A stretch of DNA of 64,000 nucleotides from Varibaculum cambriense (GTDB lineage Bacteria > Actinomycetota > Actinomycetes > Actinomycetales > Actinomycetaceae), in assembly GCF_022133705.1 (NCBI RefSeq), contig NZ_JAKNHJ010000004.1, forward strand, positions 81,939-145,938. The letters are read 5' to 3'. Below are positions 17,781-27,601 of the stretch, one piece after another. Below the pieces are notes generated by a model. The model did no database searches and was not told the origin of the DNA. It saw only the letters and a list, made by a program, of their open reading frames with translations. How positions within the stretch are numbered: position 1 is the first letter of the stretch; each line of letters starts with the position of its first letter. The position numbers and the translations under genes are program-made.

Positions 17781-19652
17781 CTAGTCAAGCAGGTCTGCTA
17801 ATTCCTTTAGCATCGTCGAGGGCGTCATATGCGAACTTTCCAGCAAGTTATCGCGCGAATCCGTGGGCAAGAACGCCCGAGGAATACCAAAAGATTTAAT
17901 CGGGGTGAAACAATTATTTCCCGCACAAGTGGTACGCAGCAAAGCTCCTACCCCATTGGTTACTTCCCCGTCCTCGACAGTCACCACTAAATCGGCGGCC
18001 TCCACCTGGGCTAACAGCGCCGGAGAAGCTGGGATTACCCAACCGGGATCTACACACTTGACCGTATGCTCGCGCGCGGCAAGTTCTTTTGACAGGGAGA
18101 TCGCCGCATCCGCCATGGATCCTACTGCCACCACCAAAATTTTCTTACCGGTACTCGAAACCCGGAATAATATATCGAGACCGTTTTCGGTTGCTTCTGC
18201 CTTAATATCAGGAGGCACACTACCTTTGGGATAACGCACGATTGTAGGTCCGTCCTCAATCGAAACTGCCTGCCCCAATAGTTTGCGCAAGGTGCTGGCG
18301 TCCCGAGGCGCGGCTACTCTAATTCCGGGAATCATGGCGGCGATCGCCAGATCCCACATCCCGTTATGACTAGCCCCATCAGCTCCGGTAATACCCGCAC
18401 GATCCAAAACCACGGTAATACCTTGTTTATGCAGGGAAGCATCCATTAACAGCTGATCGAAAGCCCGGTTTAAGAAGGTAGCGTAAAGGGCAATAACCGG
18501 GTGACACCCGGCAAAGGAAAGACCGGCGGCCATCGTCATCGCGTGCTGCTCCGCGATCCCCACATCAAATACCCGCTGGGGGAACTGAGATCGCAGCGGT
18601 TTTAAACCTACCGGCTCCATCATAGCTGCCGATATCCCTACAATCTTGGGGTTACGTTTAGCAAGCTGCACAATTTCTTCCGCAAATACCGATGTCCACC
18701 CGAAGCGTTCCTTCTTTACCGGCAAGCCAGTTTCGGGATGAATCGGGCCGACAGTATGGAAATGATCCGCATCATTTTCTTCTGCCGGAGAATATCCCCT
18801 ACCTTTCTCCGTGATAACGTGCACAATGATCGGTCCGGAAAACTCTTTCGCCCGGGCAAGTTGGAATTCGGTGGCCACAATGTCGTGACCGTCAACGGGG
18901 CCGGTATATTTAATTCCCAGGTCGGAAAACATTACTTGTTCAGAAGAAACCATATCGGCCATTCCGCGTTTAATCCCATGCAGGGCGTCATAGGTGAGTT
19001 CTCCGGGTTTACCGCGAGACTTAAGATGCTGTTTTCCCCAACGTAATGCCTTCTCATAGGCGGGAGAAGTACGTAGCGCATCCAGATGGTGCGCCAGTCC
19101 CCCGATAGTGGGCTCATAGGAACGACCGTTGTCATTAACTATGATAATCAAGCGAAGATCGGGACGTTCAGAGATATTGTTCAAAGCTTCCCAAGTCATT
19201 CCCCCGGTCATGGCACCATCTCCAATGACTGCCACCGTATAGGAACGATCTCCTTTAAGTGCTTTAGCTTCCGCTACCCCCTGCGCCCAAGACAACGCGG
19301 TAGAGGCATGGGAGTTTTCCACCACATCATGTACCGATTCCGCCCGCGAAGGATATCCCGACAGCCCTTGCGCCGTGCGCAGCTGGGCAAAATTTTTGCG
19401 TCCGGTAAGGATCTTATGAACATAGGCTTGATGCCCGGTATCGAAAATAATGGTGTCGGTGGGGGAAGAAAACATGCGGTGGAGTGCAATCGTTAGCTCT
19501 ACTACCCCCAGGTTAGGCCCCATATGCCCCCCGGTTTTTGCCACGTTCTCTACCAGGAATGACCGAATCTCCCCGGCCAGGTCTGCCAGCTCTAGGCTAG
19601 AAAGCTTCTGCAAATCTGCCGGGTTATTTATCCGATCGAGTATTTTTGCCAC
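17781..19652 (-). CDS. dxs: 1-deoxy-D-xylulose-5-phosphate synthase
   Basis: A 623-residue DXS, normal length. It condenses pyruvate and glyceraldehyde 3-phosphate with thiamine diphosphate, opening the MEP isoprenoid pathway. Visible features: KTGGHMGPNLGVVELTIALH, the ThDP motif GDGAMTGGMTWEALNN...NDNGRS, and the transketolase middle domain with FDVGIAEQHAMTMAAG. The start is GTG at 19652 without a strong Shine-Dalgarno sequence. It diverges from the ClC gene across 96 bases. The polyprenyl synthetase at 51.7 kb would use its products. Confidence 0.95.
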   Translation of the reverse strand: MAKILDRINNPADLQKLSSLELADLAGEIRSFLVENVAKTGGHMGPNLGVVELTIALHRMFSSPTDTIIFDTGHQAYVHKILTGRKNFAQLRTAQGLSGYPSRAESVHDVVENSHASTALSWAQGVAEAKALKGDRSYTVAVIGDGAMTGGMTWEALNNISERPDLRLIIIVNDNGRSYEPTIGGLAHHLDALRTSPAYEKALRWGKQHLKSRGKPGELTYDALHGIKRGMADMVSSEQVMFSDLGIKYTGPVDGHDIVATEFQLARAKEFSGPIIVHVITEKGRGYSPAEENDADHFHTVGPIHPETGLPVKKERFGWTSVFAEEIVQLAKRNPKIVGISAAMMEPVGLKPLRSQFPQRVFDVGIAEQHAMTMAAGLSFAGCHPVIALYATFLNRAFDQLLMDASLHKQGITVVLDRAGITGADGASHNGMWDLAIAAMIPGIRVAAPRDASTLRKLLGQAVSIEDGPTIVRYPKGSVPPDIKAEATENGLDILFRVSSTGKKILVVAVGSMADAAISLSKELAAREHTVKCVDPGWVIPASPALLAQVEAADLVVTVEDGEVTNGVGALLRTTCAGNNCFTPIKSFGIPRAFLPTDSRDNLLESSHMTPSTMLKELADLLD

Positions 19653-19748
19653 CCAGCCAGTTTAGCCACATTTTGTATTAATGAGGGCGGGGATGGATTT
19701 ATCTACTACTTACTTGCGTGAGCCCGCCCGGCGCGCCAAACTGAAACC

Positions 19749-21548
19749 ATGGGTAAAAAACCTTCCGGACGTGCCAATTCTTTCTTGAACTCTCGCGCGG
19801 GACTCACTGCTTTGGCGATCACCATCGGAGCAATAGTAGGCCTAGTGGCGGTAGGTTTTTACTACTTGATATCCGGTTGGAGTTACCTGACAACCGGTTA
19901 TACCGATTACCCCGCTCACGCAGGGGCAGCCCACGGATTCCTCGGTTTATCACCGGCGTTTATCATTGCAGTTCCCGTGCTGTCCGCCCTGCTATATGGA
20001 CCGGTAGTGGAATATTTCACCCCCGGCAGTCGCGGACACGCCGTCCCGGAAGTGATGTTCGCTGTCCGCCGCAAAGGCGGGAGAATTCCTGGGCGCACCG
20101 CCCTAGTGAAACTTTTTGCCACTTCTCTGACCTTGGGAGGAGGGGGAAATGCGGGCAGAGAAGGCCCGATTGTGATGATTGGTGCCGCGATTTCTTCTTG
20201 GGTAGGAACCCGCCTGGGATTAATTAAACAACGGCTGATGTTCCTGTGTGCTTGCGGAGCTGCTGCCGGGATTGCCGCTACCTTTAATGCTCCCCTGGCA
20301 GGTGCCTGTTTCGCGGTAGAACTGGTGCTGGGAGCCTTAAGCGCGGAAGACTTTGTTTTCATTGTGTTTGCCTCCGTTTCGGCTTCCCTCATCTCGCAAC
20401 AGTTTCTTCCTGACCAGGCCAGTGTGCCCCTCAGCCAATCTTTGGACGTGTTTTCCCATAGCGATTATCTGCTTGTGGCGTTGGCGGCTTTGGCAGCGAC
20501 GTTGGCGGGGATCGGGTTTTCTAAACTTCTCTACCTGGTTTGGGATGGGATTGACCTGGTTTATCACTGGAAGGCTTGGTTTCGCCCGGTCGCTGGTTCA
20601 TTGGTTCTGGGAGTATTCCTCTACTTTTTTCCCTTGCTCTATGGCACTGGGGAAAGCGTACAGTTGCGGGTACTCTCGGGTGATTTTCCGGTTTGGATGA
20701 TTCTAGCGTTACTTTTTGGGCGCGCTTTGAGTGCCGCTTTCACTATTTCTATGGGGGGAGCGGGCGGAGTCTTCGGTCCCACCTTATTTGTAGGCGCCTG
20801 TGCGGGTATGGCGGTGGGACAGCTAGTCCAACCTTGGTCGGCTTCTTCTACTGCCATTTATGGAGTAATCGGTATGGGCGCGGCTTTCGCGGCTGCCTCC
20901 CGCGCACCCTTAACCGCAGTCTTCATCATTATCGAGATGACCAGGCAGTATTCCCTGATTCTCCCGATGATGCTGGCGGTAGGGATTGCCACCGGGATTT
21001 CGCTATTTATGACCCGCTCGACTATTTATACCCAAAAACTGCACCGTCGCGGTGACCGGCTGTCAGACCCGGTTTCGGCTACTTTACTGGGAACCAGTAC
21101 GGCGGCGGATTTAATGCATCAGCCACCGCAAGTTTTAAACACTGATATTACTTTGAGGCAGGCCGAAAAAACCCTAGAAACCTCCGGAGAAGTCTCGCTG
21201 GCAGTGGTAGATGCGCAAGGAGTATTTCAAGGCTCGATAAGTGCCCTATTGCTGCGCGAAGAAATCGAAAAACGTGGCGAGGAGGTGCCCCTGTCTGAAA
21301 TCCGCCTGGTATCAGCGTTTTGTTCTCCCAGTGAACTCCCTAGTCAAATCCTCAAGGAGCTGGCGCAGTCCTCACTTTCGAACCTGCCGGTAGTGGGACG
21401 CTCCCAAGAAGTCTTGGGTTATGTGCGAGGACGCGACCTGATCTTCAAGCTTTACCGGCAGCAAACCCGCGCGCTCAACCAACGCGACCTAGGCGATTCC
21501 CTGGGCAAGCGCATTCGCAAGCGCTGGAAACATCGCCACCACCGCTAA
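19749..21548 (+). CDS. ClC-family chloride channel/antiporter with C-terminal CBS domains
   Basis: 599 residues. The selectivity-filter signatures are present: GSRGHAVPEV, GNAGREGPIVMIGAA (with the gating-type Glu of GREGP) and GGVFGPTLFVGACAG. About ten or more hydrophobic segments occupy residues 20-420, followed by a cytoplasmic region (about 455-580) with a paired CBS pattern. The gating Glu favours a Cl-/H+ exchanger. No clear Shine-Dalgarno site precedes the ATG (AAACTGAAACCATG), so leaderless translation is possible. It ends convergently with aconitase; its stop codon touches the outer arm of the inverted-repeat element described at 21554-21703. Confidence 0.92.
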   Translation: MGKKPSGRANSFLNSRAGLTALAITIGAIVGLVAVGFYYLISGWSYLTTGYTDYPAHAGAAHGFLGLSPAFIIAVPVLSALLYGPVVEYFTPGSRGHAVPEVMFAVRRKGGRIPGRTALVKLFATSLTLGGGGNAGREGPIVMIGAAISSWVGTRLGLIKQRLMFLCACGAAAGIAATFNAPLAGACFAVELVLGALSAEDFVFIVFASVSASLISQQFLPDQASVPLSQSLDVFSHSDYLLVALAALAATLAGIGFSKLLYLVWDGIDLVYHWKAWFRPVAGSLVLGVFLYFFPLLYGTGESVQLRVLSGDFPVWMILALLFGRALSAAFTISMGGAGGVFGPTLFVGACAGMAVGQLVQPWSASSTAIYGVIGMGAAFAAASRAPLTAVFIIIEMTRQYSLILPMMLAVGIATGISLFMTRSTIYTQKLHRRGDRLSDPVSATLLGTSTAADLMHQPPQVLNTDITLRQAEKTLETSGEVSLAVVDAQGVFQGSISALLLREEIEKRGEEVPLSEIRLVSAFCSPSELPSQILKELAQSSLSNLPVVGRSQEVLGYVRGRDLIFKLYRQQTRALNQRDLGDSLGKRIRKRWKHRHHR

Positions 21549-21553
21549 CGCCA

Positions 21554-21703
21554 CTCTGGGCACGGTAAAAGATGCGAGAGACCGGTTGCAATCTCTAACC
21601 GAAACATCGGAAACATACTTGTTTGTCTCAGTGAGATATTGCCTCTAGCCGGATGCAAGCACAGCTAATCTAGGTCCTCCGAGCGCTTTTACCGTGCCCA
21701 GAG
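21554..21703. repeat. 150-bp element bounded by perfect 18-bp inverted repeats
   Basis: CTCTGGGCACGGTAAAAG at 21554-21571 is repeated exactly in inverse at 21686-21703, with 114 bases between. A further 6-bp inverted pair lies outside (TAACGC 21546-21551, GCGTTA 21709-21714), the left one including the ClC stop codon. The interior has small hairpins (CCGAAACATCGG) but no ORF. It could be a MITE-like insertion, a large bidirectional terminator between two convergent genes, or a structured RNA. No clear target-site duplication is visible. Confidence 0.8.
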
Positions 21704-21722
21704 CACAAGCGTTATGGCATTC

Positions 21723-24425
21723 CTAGGCAACTAGGTTGCGCAGCACGTATTGCAGGATCCCACCGTGGCGGTAGTACTGGGCTTCACCGGGAGTGTCGAT
21801 CCGCACGGTGGCGTCAAACTCTACGACGGAGCCATCCGTCTTAGTCGCGGTCACCTTCATAACCTGCGGAGTTATCCCCTCATTGAGCTGGGTAATCCCG
21901 TTAATATCGAAGGTTTCAGTCCCGTCCAGACCGAGAGAATCGGCGCTTTCGCCCTCGGGGAACTGTAGCGGGAGAATCCCCATCCCGATCAGGTTGGAGC
22001 GGTGAATACGTTCGAAAGACCGCGCGATAACCGCTTTTACGCCTAGCAGCAAAGTTCCTTTAGCGGCCCAGTCACGCGAAGATCCGGTTCCGTATTCTTT
22101 ACCACCAAGCACCACCAGGGGTACGCCGGCCTGAGCGTAGGAAACCGAAGCGTCGTAAACCGGCACTACCGGAGCATCCGCTTTGGTGAAGTCCTTGGTG
22201 AACCCGCCCTCGACATTGTCAAGTAGCTGGTTACGGATACGGATATTTGCGAAGGTGCCGCGCATCATCACTTCGTGGTTACCGCGCCGCGAACCATAGG
22301 AGTTGAAGTTGCGCCGTTCCACTCCGTGGGAGCTTAGGTATTGACCAGCCGGCGTCTTGGAGGCAAACGCACCTGCGGGAGAAATGTGGTCGGTAGTTAC
22401 CGAATCTCCTAGTTTCAGCAGCACTCTAGCTCCGGAAATGTCTGCTACCGGATCCGGGGTTTCCGGCATTCCTTCAAAGAAAGGTGCCCGGCGTACATAG
22501 GTGGAGTCATCATCCCAGGCAAAAGTGGATGAATCGGGTACCTCCAGCGATTGCCAGCGGTGATCGCCCTCGAATACGCTGCGGTAATCCTGCAGATACA
22601 TATCGCGATCGATAGCTTGACCGATAGCTTTTTCTACTTCTTCGGCAGCTGGCCAAATATCACGCAGGTAGACGGGATTCCCGCGGTTATCCGTTCCCAA
22701 CGCCTCGGTTTCAAAATCAAAATCCATAGTTCCCGCGAGCGCGTAGGAAATCACCAGGGGCGGGGATGCTAAGTAGTTCATCTTCACATCGGGGTTAATC
22801 CGTCCCTCAAAGTTACGGTTACCAGACAGCACGGACACCACGGTCAGGTCTGCGTCCGCTACCGTGTTGTGAACTTCCTCTGGCAGCGGCCCGGAGTTAC
22901 CGATACAGGTAGTACAGCCGTAGCCGACAATATCGAATCCCAGCTGCGACAGATACGGCATTAGACCAGCCTTTTCGTAGTAGTCGCGTACTACTTGGGA
23001 ACCGGGAGCTAGCGAAGTTTTCACCCAGGGCTTAGGCGTTAGTCCCCTTTCAGTGGCGTTCTTGGCAAGTAAACCCGCCGCCATCATCACCGAGGGATTC
23101 GAGGTGTTAGTACAGGAAGTAATGGAGGCTATCACCACGTTGCCGTGATCCATGGCTACTTCTTCCCCACCGGCCAGTTTCACCTGGGTGGGGCGGGTAG
23201 GACGCATAAGTGTCGGATCAATGGTCTTATCGCCGGCAACATAGTCGGGCAAAATCTTCTTGAAGGAATCTTTAGCCATTGCCAGTTCGATGCGGTCTTG
23301 GGGACGCTTCGGACCGGCAATCGAGGGCACTACCGTGGACAGATCCAGTTCCAGATATTCGCTATACCGTGCCTCGCGAGCAGGGTCATGCCACAGTCCT
23401 TGCCGCTTGGCGTACTCGCGCACTAGGGCGCAGGATTCTTCGCTGCGACCGGTTAGGTGCAGGTAGTCAATAGTGACCTCATCGATCGGGAAGATAGCGG
23501 CAGTAGAGCCAAACTCCGGAGACATATTGCCGATAGTGGCGCGGTTAGCTAGAGGAACTGCCCCCACTCCCTCGCCATAGAACTCGACGAATTTGCCGAC
23601 TACTCCATGGTCACGCAACATTTGGGTAATGGTGAGCACCACATCGGTGGCGGTGGCTCCCGGCGCGATTTCACCGGTCAGTTTGAAGCCCACTACCCGC
23701 GGAATCAGCATCGATACCGGCTGGCCGAGCATGGCTGCCTCAGCCTCGATTCCGCCGACGCCCCAGCCGAGGACGCCTAGGCCGTTAACCATGGTGGTGT
23801 GGGAGTCGGTACCTACCAAAGTATCGGGGTAAGCCAGCGCGCCGTCCTCGTCCTTATCGGCGAATACTACCCGCGCCAGGTATTCGATATTTACCTGGTG
23901 CACAATCCCGGTTCCCGGGGGTACTACCCGGAAGTTTTCGAAGGCGCCTTGCCCCCAGCGCAGGAACTGGTAGCGTTCCTGGTTGCGCTGATACTCGATA
24001 TCCATATTTTTTTCCACGGCATCTTGAGAGCCGAATACGTCGATCTGCACCGAGTGGTCAATAACCATTTCCGCCGGCACCTGCGGGTTAATCAGGTCAG
24101 GGTCTTTGCCCAGGTTCACCACCGCGTCCCGCATAGTCGCCAGATCCACGATGCAGGGAACACCGGTGAAATCTTGCATTAAGACTCGAGCCGGGCTGTA
24201 CTGGATTTCCTGGCTAGGCTGAGCATCCGGATCCCAGTTCGCAATCTGCGTGATCTGCTCTTTGGTGATATTTTTCCCGTCCTCGTTACGCAGCAGGTTC
24301 TCTGCCAGGATTTTGAGGGAGTAGGGTAATTTTTCGGTGCCGGGCACCGCTTTCAGGTCATAGATTTTATAGCTCTTATCGCCGACTTTTAACTGGGTCG
24401 CGGCGCCAAAGCTGTTCAAACTCAT
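21723..24425 (-). CDS. acnA: Aconitate hydratase A
   Basis: About 900 residues, the length of AcnA/IRP-type aconitases. It interconverts citrate and isocitrate. The [4Fe-4S] cysteines are visible in [14 protein letters not shown] and in [14 protein letters not shown]; other hallmarks are [17 protein letters not shown] and [19 protein letters not shown]. An in-frame extension upstream (to 24605) exists, but ATG at 24425 (MSLNSFGA) has GGGAGG eight bases before it and fits the family. A 14-bp palindrome lies 33 bases upstream. Cluster supply probably depends on the suf system at the left of the window. Confidence 0.96.
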   Translation of the reverse strand: MSLNSFGAATQLKVGDKSYKIYDLKAVPGTEKLPYSLKILAENLLRNEDGKNITKEQITQIANWDPDAQPSQEIQYSPARVLMQDFTGVPCIVDLATMRDAVVNLGKDPDLINPQVPAEMVIDHSVQIDVFGSQDAVEKNMDIEYQRNQERYQFLRWGQGAFENFRVVPPGTGIVHQVNIEYLARVVFADKDEDGALAYPDTLVGTDSHTTMVNGLGVLGWGVGGIEAEAAMLGQPVSMLIPRVVGFKLTGEIAPGATATDVVLTITQMLRDHGVVGKFVEFYGEGVGAVPLANRATIGNMSPEFGSTAAIFPIDEVTIDYLHLTGRSEESCALVREYAKRQGLWHDPAREARYSEYLELDLSTVVPSIAGPKRPQDRIELAMAKDSFKKILPDYVAGDKTIDPTLMRPTRPTQVKLAGGEEVAMDHGNVVIASITSCTNTSNPSVMMAAGLLAKNATERGLTPKPWVKTSLAPGSQVVRDYYEKAGLMPYLSQLGFDIVGYGCTTCIGNSGPLPEEVHNTVADADLTVVSVLSGNRNFEGRINPDVKMNYLASPPLVISYALAGTMDFDFETEALGTDNRGNPVYLRDIWPAAEEVEKAIGQAIDRDMYLQDYRSVFEGDHRWQSLEVPDSSTFAWDDDSTYVRRAPFFEGMPETPDPVADISGARVLLKLGDSVTTDHISPAGAFASKTPAGQYLSSHGVERRNFNSYGSRRGNHEVMMRGTFANIRIRNQLLDNVEGGFTKDFTKADAPVVPVYDASVSYAQAGVPLVVLGGKEYGTGSSRDWAAKGTLLLGVKAVIARSFERIHRSNLIGMGILPLQFPEGESADSLGLDGTETFDINGITQLNEGITPQVMKVTATKTDGSVVEFDATVRIDTPGEAQYYRHGGILQYVLRNLVA

Positions 24426-24457
24426 TGCAACCTCCCGCAGGGAATCAAAATATTTTC

Positions 24458-24471
24458 TCTTGATATCAAGA
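24458..24471. promoter_or_regulatory. 14-bp perfect palindrome in the aconitase leader
   Basis: TCTTGATATCAAGA is perfectly symmetrical and ends 33 bases before the acnA ATG. A site of this form suits a dimeric regulator (TetR or MarR type). It does not look like the AcnR site described for Corynebacterium. The regulator is unknown. Confidence 0.45.
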
Positions 24472-24581
24472 TACTTTGCGGAGCGCGCGAATGCCAGTGT
24501 TAAGAACTTTTTGACTCTTAGAGCGGACAGAAAGCTGCGCAGCGGAGAGCAAATAATCCTTTCCACCTGAGAGGACGAATA

Positions 24582-24622
24582 CGCGGGCTGAAGATAGAGC
24601 GTCACTCTGTCTTCAGCCCGCG
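24582..24622. terminator. Strong hairpin between the histidine-triad gene and acnA
   Basis: CGCGGGCTGAAGA (24582-24594) pairs perfectly with TCTTCAGCCCGCG (24610-24622); after one mismatch AGAG/CTCT extends the stem, leaving a 5-nt loop. It lies about 100 bases after the Pht-like stop on the minus strand. There is no U-run after it, but its position suits termination of the zinc operon before the acnA promoter. Confidence 0.55.
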
Positions 24623-24681
24623 GGCACGATTACATCCCTAAACGTCAAGGATTTATAAAAGAATTTCCTTACCTAATTTTC

Positions 24682-24699
24682 TTTTACGTTACTTTTCAG
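24682..24699 (+). repeat. Left copy of an 18-bp direct repeat bracketing the accessory island
   Basis: TTTTACGTTACTTTTCAG here matches TTTTACGTTACTGTTCAG at 31280-31297 at 17 of 18 positions in the same orientation. The left copy is 19 bases beyond the Pht-like stop. It may be an attachment-like or duplication boundary. Confidence 0.5.
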
Positions 24700-24718
24700 A
24701 AAGCATTCTTAGAAACTC

Positions 24719-26137
24719 TTAGGACGCAACCTCGGCAGCGCTCCCCCACCCGTTTTCTCCTTTGGGGCGAGCTTCGGGGTGCATTATCAAATACTTCAAG
24801 GTAGCAACCACCTGCCGGGCGCTGTAGCCATGGAACATATTGTCTTTACCACCTTTGGCGAACTGAATAATCGTATCCAAAGTCATGTAGTGGTAGTGAT
24901 CGTAATGAGGAATCACAAAGCGCTGTTTTTCATGGTCATACCGGGTGGTGTGGGTGACATTGCCGTAAGTGATGTACTCCAAGGGGACTATCAATTTCGC
25001 CTCTACCTCGTCATAAGTGAAACGTTCATCTTCCTCAATCGGCGAAGTATCTTTCGGTTTTTCTTCCTGATATTCGGTGATTTTAATATCGGGATATAGC
25101 GCGGAGGGATCTGTATAACTAATCCCCTCGTGCCCATCGGCAAAGTGCAGATGCCAATGGTCACCGTGGCGTTCAATTCTTACTACCCGTTCCGGATCAT
25201 TGGGGTCTTGTTTTCCACTTCCCGGTTTAGGCTTTGGCTTTGGCTCTGCTTCCGGCTTTGGGGTTTGCCCTTTATCGGGCTTGCTTGCACTCCCGCTACC
25301 GGAATGCGATCCGGCGTATTGCCCAATCTTGATTCGCGGGAACACCTTGACAGGATTATCGTAAGTAATATATTCCTGCCCGTCCTTGGTGTAGGCATGA
25401 TAGTGATCTCCGTGTTGCAAAATCTTCACGATTGGCAGTTTCGCCAGCTGCTGCAAGGAAACGACCGACACAAACGGCAGTTTTCCTCCCGGAGCCGGTT
25501 TCGTATGGCTACCGCTGGTACCTTTGTTTCCTTTGGAGCTAAGTGCTGGGTTAAATGGGGAGGACGGGCCAGCCGGACGCGGTGACCATACGCTAGGTAC
25601 GGTTACTTTTCCATTCCCGTGACTACCGTTATAAGTTCCGACCGCAACCCCAGGGTATAGAGAGCGCGGATCACTATAGGTAATAAACTCTCGACCATCA
25701 GCAGTGTAAACATGGTAGTGATCACCGTGTTTCAATATCTTTACTACCCCGTTTGACGCGAGCGAGGACAGTTGAGAAGTAGAAACTACTTTCGCAGCCC
25801 CTTTTAGCTGACCAGCATTCTTTGCTTTTGAAGGGTCAGTGTAGGTAATGATTTCCCGGCCGTCCTTAGTGTATACATGCCAGTGATCTCCATGTTTCCT
25901 GACTCTTACAATCTCATTGTTAGCAACTTCCGCGTCTACTAACACTTCAGTGGTTTCATCTTGTTTATATTTGGGCTCTTTTGGTTGCACTCTCGCGCCT
26001 CCCGCAGTGGAGATACCACTCCCTCGGGATTGAAATTCATTGCTGCCCCCAAAAGCCAGCCCCAGCGCGAATGCGCTTGAGGTAAGCACCAGGGTTAATG
26101 CCACTGCAACCCCAATTATTACTTTATTAATTTTCAT
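24719..26137 (-). CDS. Pht-like histidine-triad exported protein, zinc-binding
   Basis: 472 residues with a hydrophobic N-terminal export signal (about 7-30) and no lipobox cysteine. Five HxxHxH motifs are visible: HGDHWH 82-87, HGDHYH 137-142, HGDHYH 242-247, HGDHWH 324-329 and HYDHYH 411-416. The first four sit in a repeated unit of the form HGDHxH..YTxDGxExITYxDP; the linkers are Pro/Lys/Gly/Ser-rich. Streptococcal Pht proteins with this motif bind zinc at the surface and pass it to an Adc-type binding protein. Here the gene ends the zinc ABC operon, eight bases after the permease. The fifth motif lies in a different, non-repeated C-terminal domain. Confidence 0.85.
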   Translation of the reverse strand: MKINKVIIGVAVALTLVLTSSAFALGLAFGGSNEFQSRGSGISTAGGARVQPKEPKYKQDETTEVLVDAEVANNEIVRVRKHGDHWHVYTKDGREIITYTDPSKAKNAGQLKGAAKVVSTSQLSSLASNGVVKILKHGDHYHVYTADGREFITYSDPRSLYPGVAVGTYNGSHGNGKVTVPSVWSPRPAGPSSPFNPALSSKGNKGTSGSHTKPAPGGKLPFVSVVSLQQLAKLPIVKILQHGDHYHAYTKDGQEYITYDNPVKVFPRIKIGQYAGSHSGSGSASKPDKGQTPKPEAEPKPKPKPGSGKQDPNDPERVVRIERHGDHWHLHFADGHEGISYTDPSALYPDIKITEYQEEKPKDTSPIEEDERFTYDEVEAKLIVPLEYITYGNVTHTTRYDHEKQRFVIPHYDHYHYMTLDTIIQFAKGGKDNMFHGYSARQVVATLKYLIMHPEARPKGENGWGSAAEVAS

Positions 26138-26145
26138 TTTTCTCC

Positions 26146-26937
26146 TTACTTTTTACGAAAGACTAAGGCCGTAAGCAGCCCGAATACGGATATGAGGACG
26201 ATTACCGCGCCGGGGCGCAGGTTTTGGTAGTACGAGATAATTAGCCCCGCGTACACGAACACGAGGGAGGCTCCTATCGAAACTAGGAGCGTACCGCGAT
26301 AGGTTTTAGCCAATTGCATAGCGCAAATTGAGGGGATAACCAGGATAGAGGACACTATCAGCGACCCAATGGTTTTAGCGGCTACCGAGACTGACAGCGC
26401 CACCAGCAGCGAGAACACAAAGTTCAGCTTGCGGGAGTTAATCCCCAGTAACCTGGCCACTTCAGTATCAAATAGGGTGAGATAGAGGCGCCGGTACAGG
26501 AGTTTGTAAATGATCAAAACTACCAACCCCACCCCCAACACCAGATATAACTCAAGGTCACCGAGGGTAACTATCGAGCCAAATAGATAGGTGGTGATGG
26601 CGCTAGAGCCACCGGAGAAACTGGTGAAAATCCCCGCCAGCCCGATTGAGGCAGCCAAAATAATGACGGTAGATATTTCTTGATAGGCACGCAAACGAGC
26701 CCTCAGCGCCTCCACCCCTAAAGCGGCAATTACGCAGGCAACCACCGAACCTACTAGCGGATTAAACCCGAACGCTAACCCGGCGGCTACACCCGCGAGA
26801 GAGGAATGCGAGAGCGTATCCCCCATCATTGACAGCCGCTTCAACACAATCGGTAATCCGATTAGAGGTAAAAGTACTGCCAGGATGGTTCCTACCAGAA
26901 AAGCGCGCTGCATGAAGTCATAGGCAAGCAGATTCAC
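26146..26937 (-). CDS. Zinc/manganese ABC transporter permease (ZnuB/AdcB type)
   Basis: About 264 residues with eight or nine hydrophobic segments. GDTLSHSSLAGVAAGLAFG near residue 45 is the ABC-3 family signature. The first in-frame GTG (26943) overlaps the ribosome site; the GTG at 26937 has AAGGAG five bases upstream and is chosen. The start lies inside the end of the ATPase gene, so translation is coupled. It forms the membrane channel for the ion delivered by the binding protein encoded at 27598-28539. Confidence 0.9.
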   Translation of the reverse strand: MNLLAYDFMQRAFLVGTILAVLLPLIGLPIVLKRLSMMGDTLSHSSLAGVAAGLAFGFNPLVGSVVACVIAALGVEALRARLRAYQEISTVIILAASIGLAGIFTSFSGGSSAITTYLFGSIVTLGDLELYLVLGVGLVVLIIYKLLYRRLYLTLFDTEVARLLGINSRKLNFVFSLLVALSVSVAAKTIGSLIVSSILVIPSICAMQLAKTYRGTLLVSIGASLVFVYAGLIISYYQNLRPGAVIVLISVFGLLTALVFRKK

Positions 26938-27601
26938 CGGCACTCCTTTTATATTCTTCCAGCTGAAGGCGAGTTAAGATTCCTCTTTCAAGGCGGTAGG
27001 CTTCATCTAGAAACAAGGCGGCTTCCGCTAGATGATGGGTAATCATTAGGACGGAGTTGCCCGCTAGGCATTGCCGGCGCAATATCTGATATAGCTCTAG
27101 GGAGAACTGTTGGTCTACCCCACCGGTTGGCTCGTCAAGAAGAATTAGGCGCGCCTGTTTCAGCAGAGCCACTAGCAGACCTACCCGTTGCAATTGCCCG
27201 CCAGAAAGTTCACTTAAACGATGATTTTGCACCGCCGTTAGCCCCACGTTTTCCAGTAACACTTCCGGGTCTGTTTTCTGTTTAAGCTGCGCTAAATACA
27301 TCTTTAGTAGTTCTTTAACCGTGGTGGGAAAGTTTCGGTATCTGCTGACAGCTTCTTGGGATAGGTAGGCAAGGTCGCGATAGTGATTATCTACGCTGAG
27401 CGAATCTTCAAACAGCCGGATTTGTCCTGTTTCTGCTTTGAGTTTTCCGAGAATTAGGTTCATCAAGGTGGTTTTGCCGACACCGTTTCCCCCTACTATC
27501 GCCGCGAACTTACCGGCTGCCAGCGAGAAATCAACTCCTTGCAAGAGCGGATATTCTCCATAAGTAAAGTGGAGTTTTTCTATTTCCAGTACCTTACTCA
27601 T
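26918..27601 (-). CDS. Zinc/manganese ABC transporter ATP-binding protein (ZnuC/AdcC type)
   Basis: 227 residues. Walker A GGNGVGKTT near residue 38, Q-loop SQEAVSRYRNFP, signature LSGGQLQRVG, Walker B LILLDEPTGGVD and switch His in MITHHLAEA. The GVGKTT form and small size fit ZnuC-like ATPases of metal uptake systems. The ATG overlaps the binding-protein stop by four bases (ATGA). It energises import together with the permease downstream. Confidence 0.92.
   Translation of the reverse strand: MSKVLEIEKLHFTYGEYPLLQGVDFSLAAGKFAAIVGGNGVGKTTLMNLILGKLKAETGQIRLFEDSLSVDNHYRDLAYLSQEAVSRYRNFPTTVKELLKMYLAQLKQKTDPEVLLENVGLTAVQNHRLSELSGGQLQRVGLLVALLKQARLILLDEPTGGVDQQFSLELYQILRRQCLAGNSVLMITHHLAEAALFLDEAYRLERGILTRLQLEEYKRSAGESACL

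Noticed and set aside
24426-24605. 60-residue N-terminal extension of aconitase
   Set aside because: The ATG at 24425 has a strong ribosome site and matches the family start; the extension crosses a hairpin and a palindrome.
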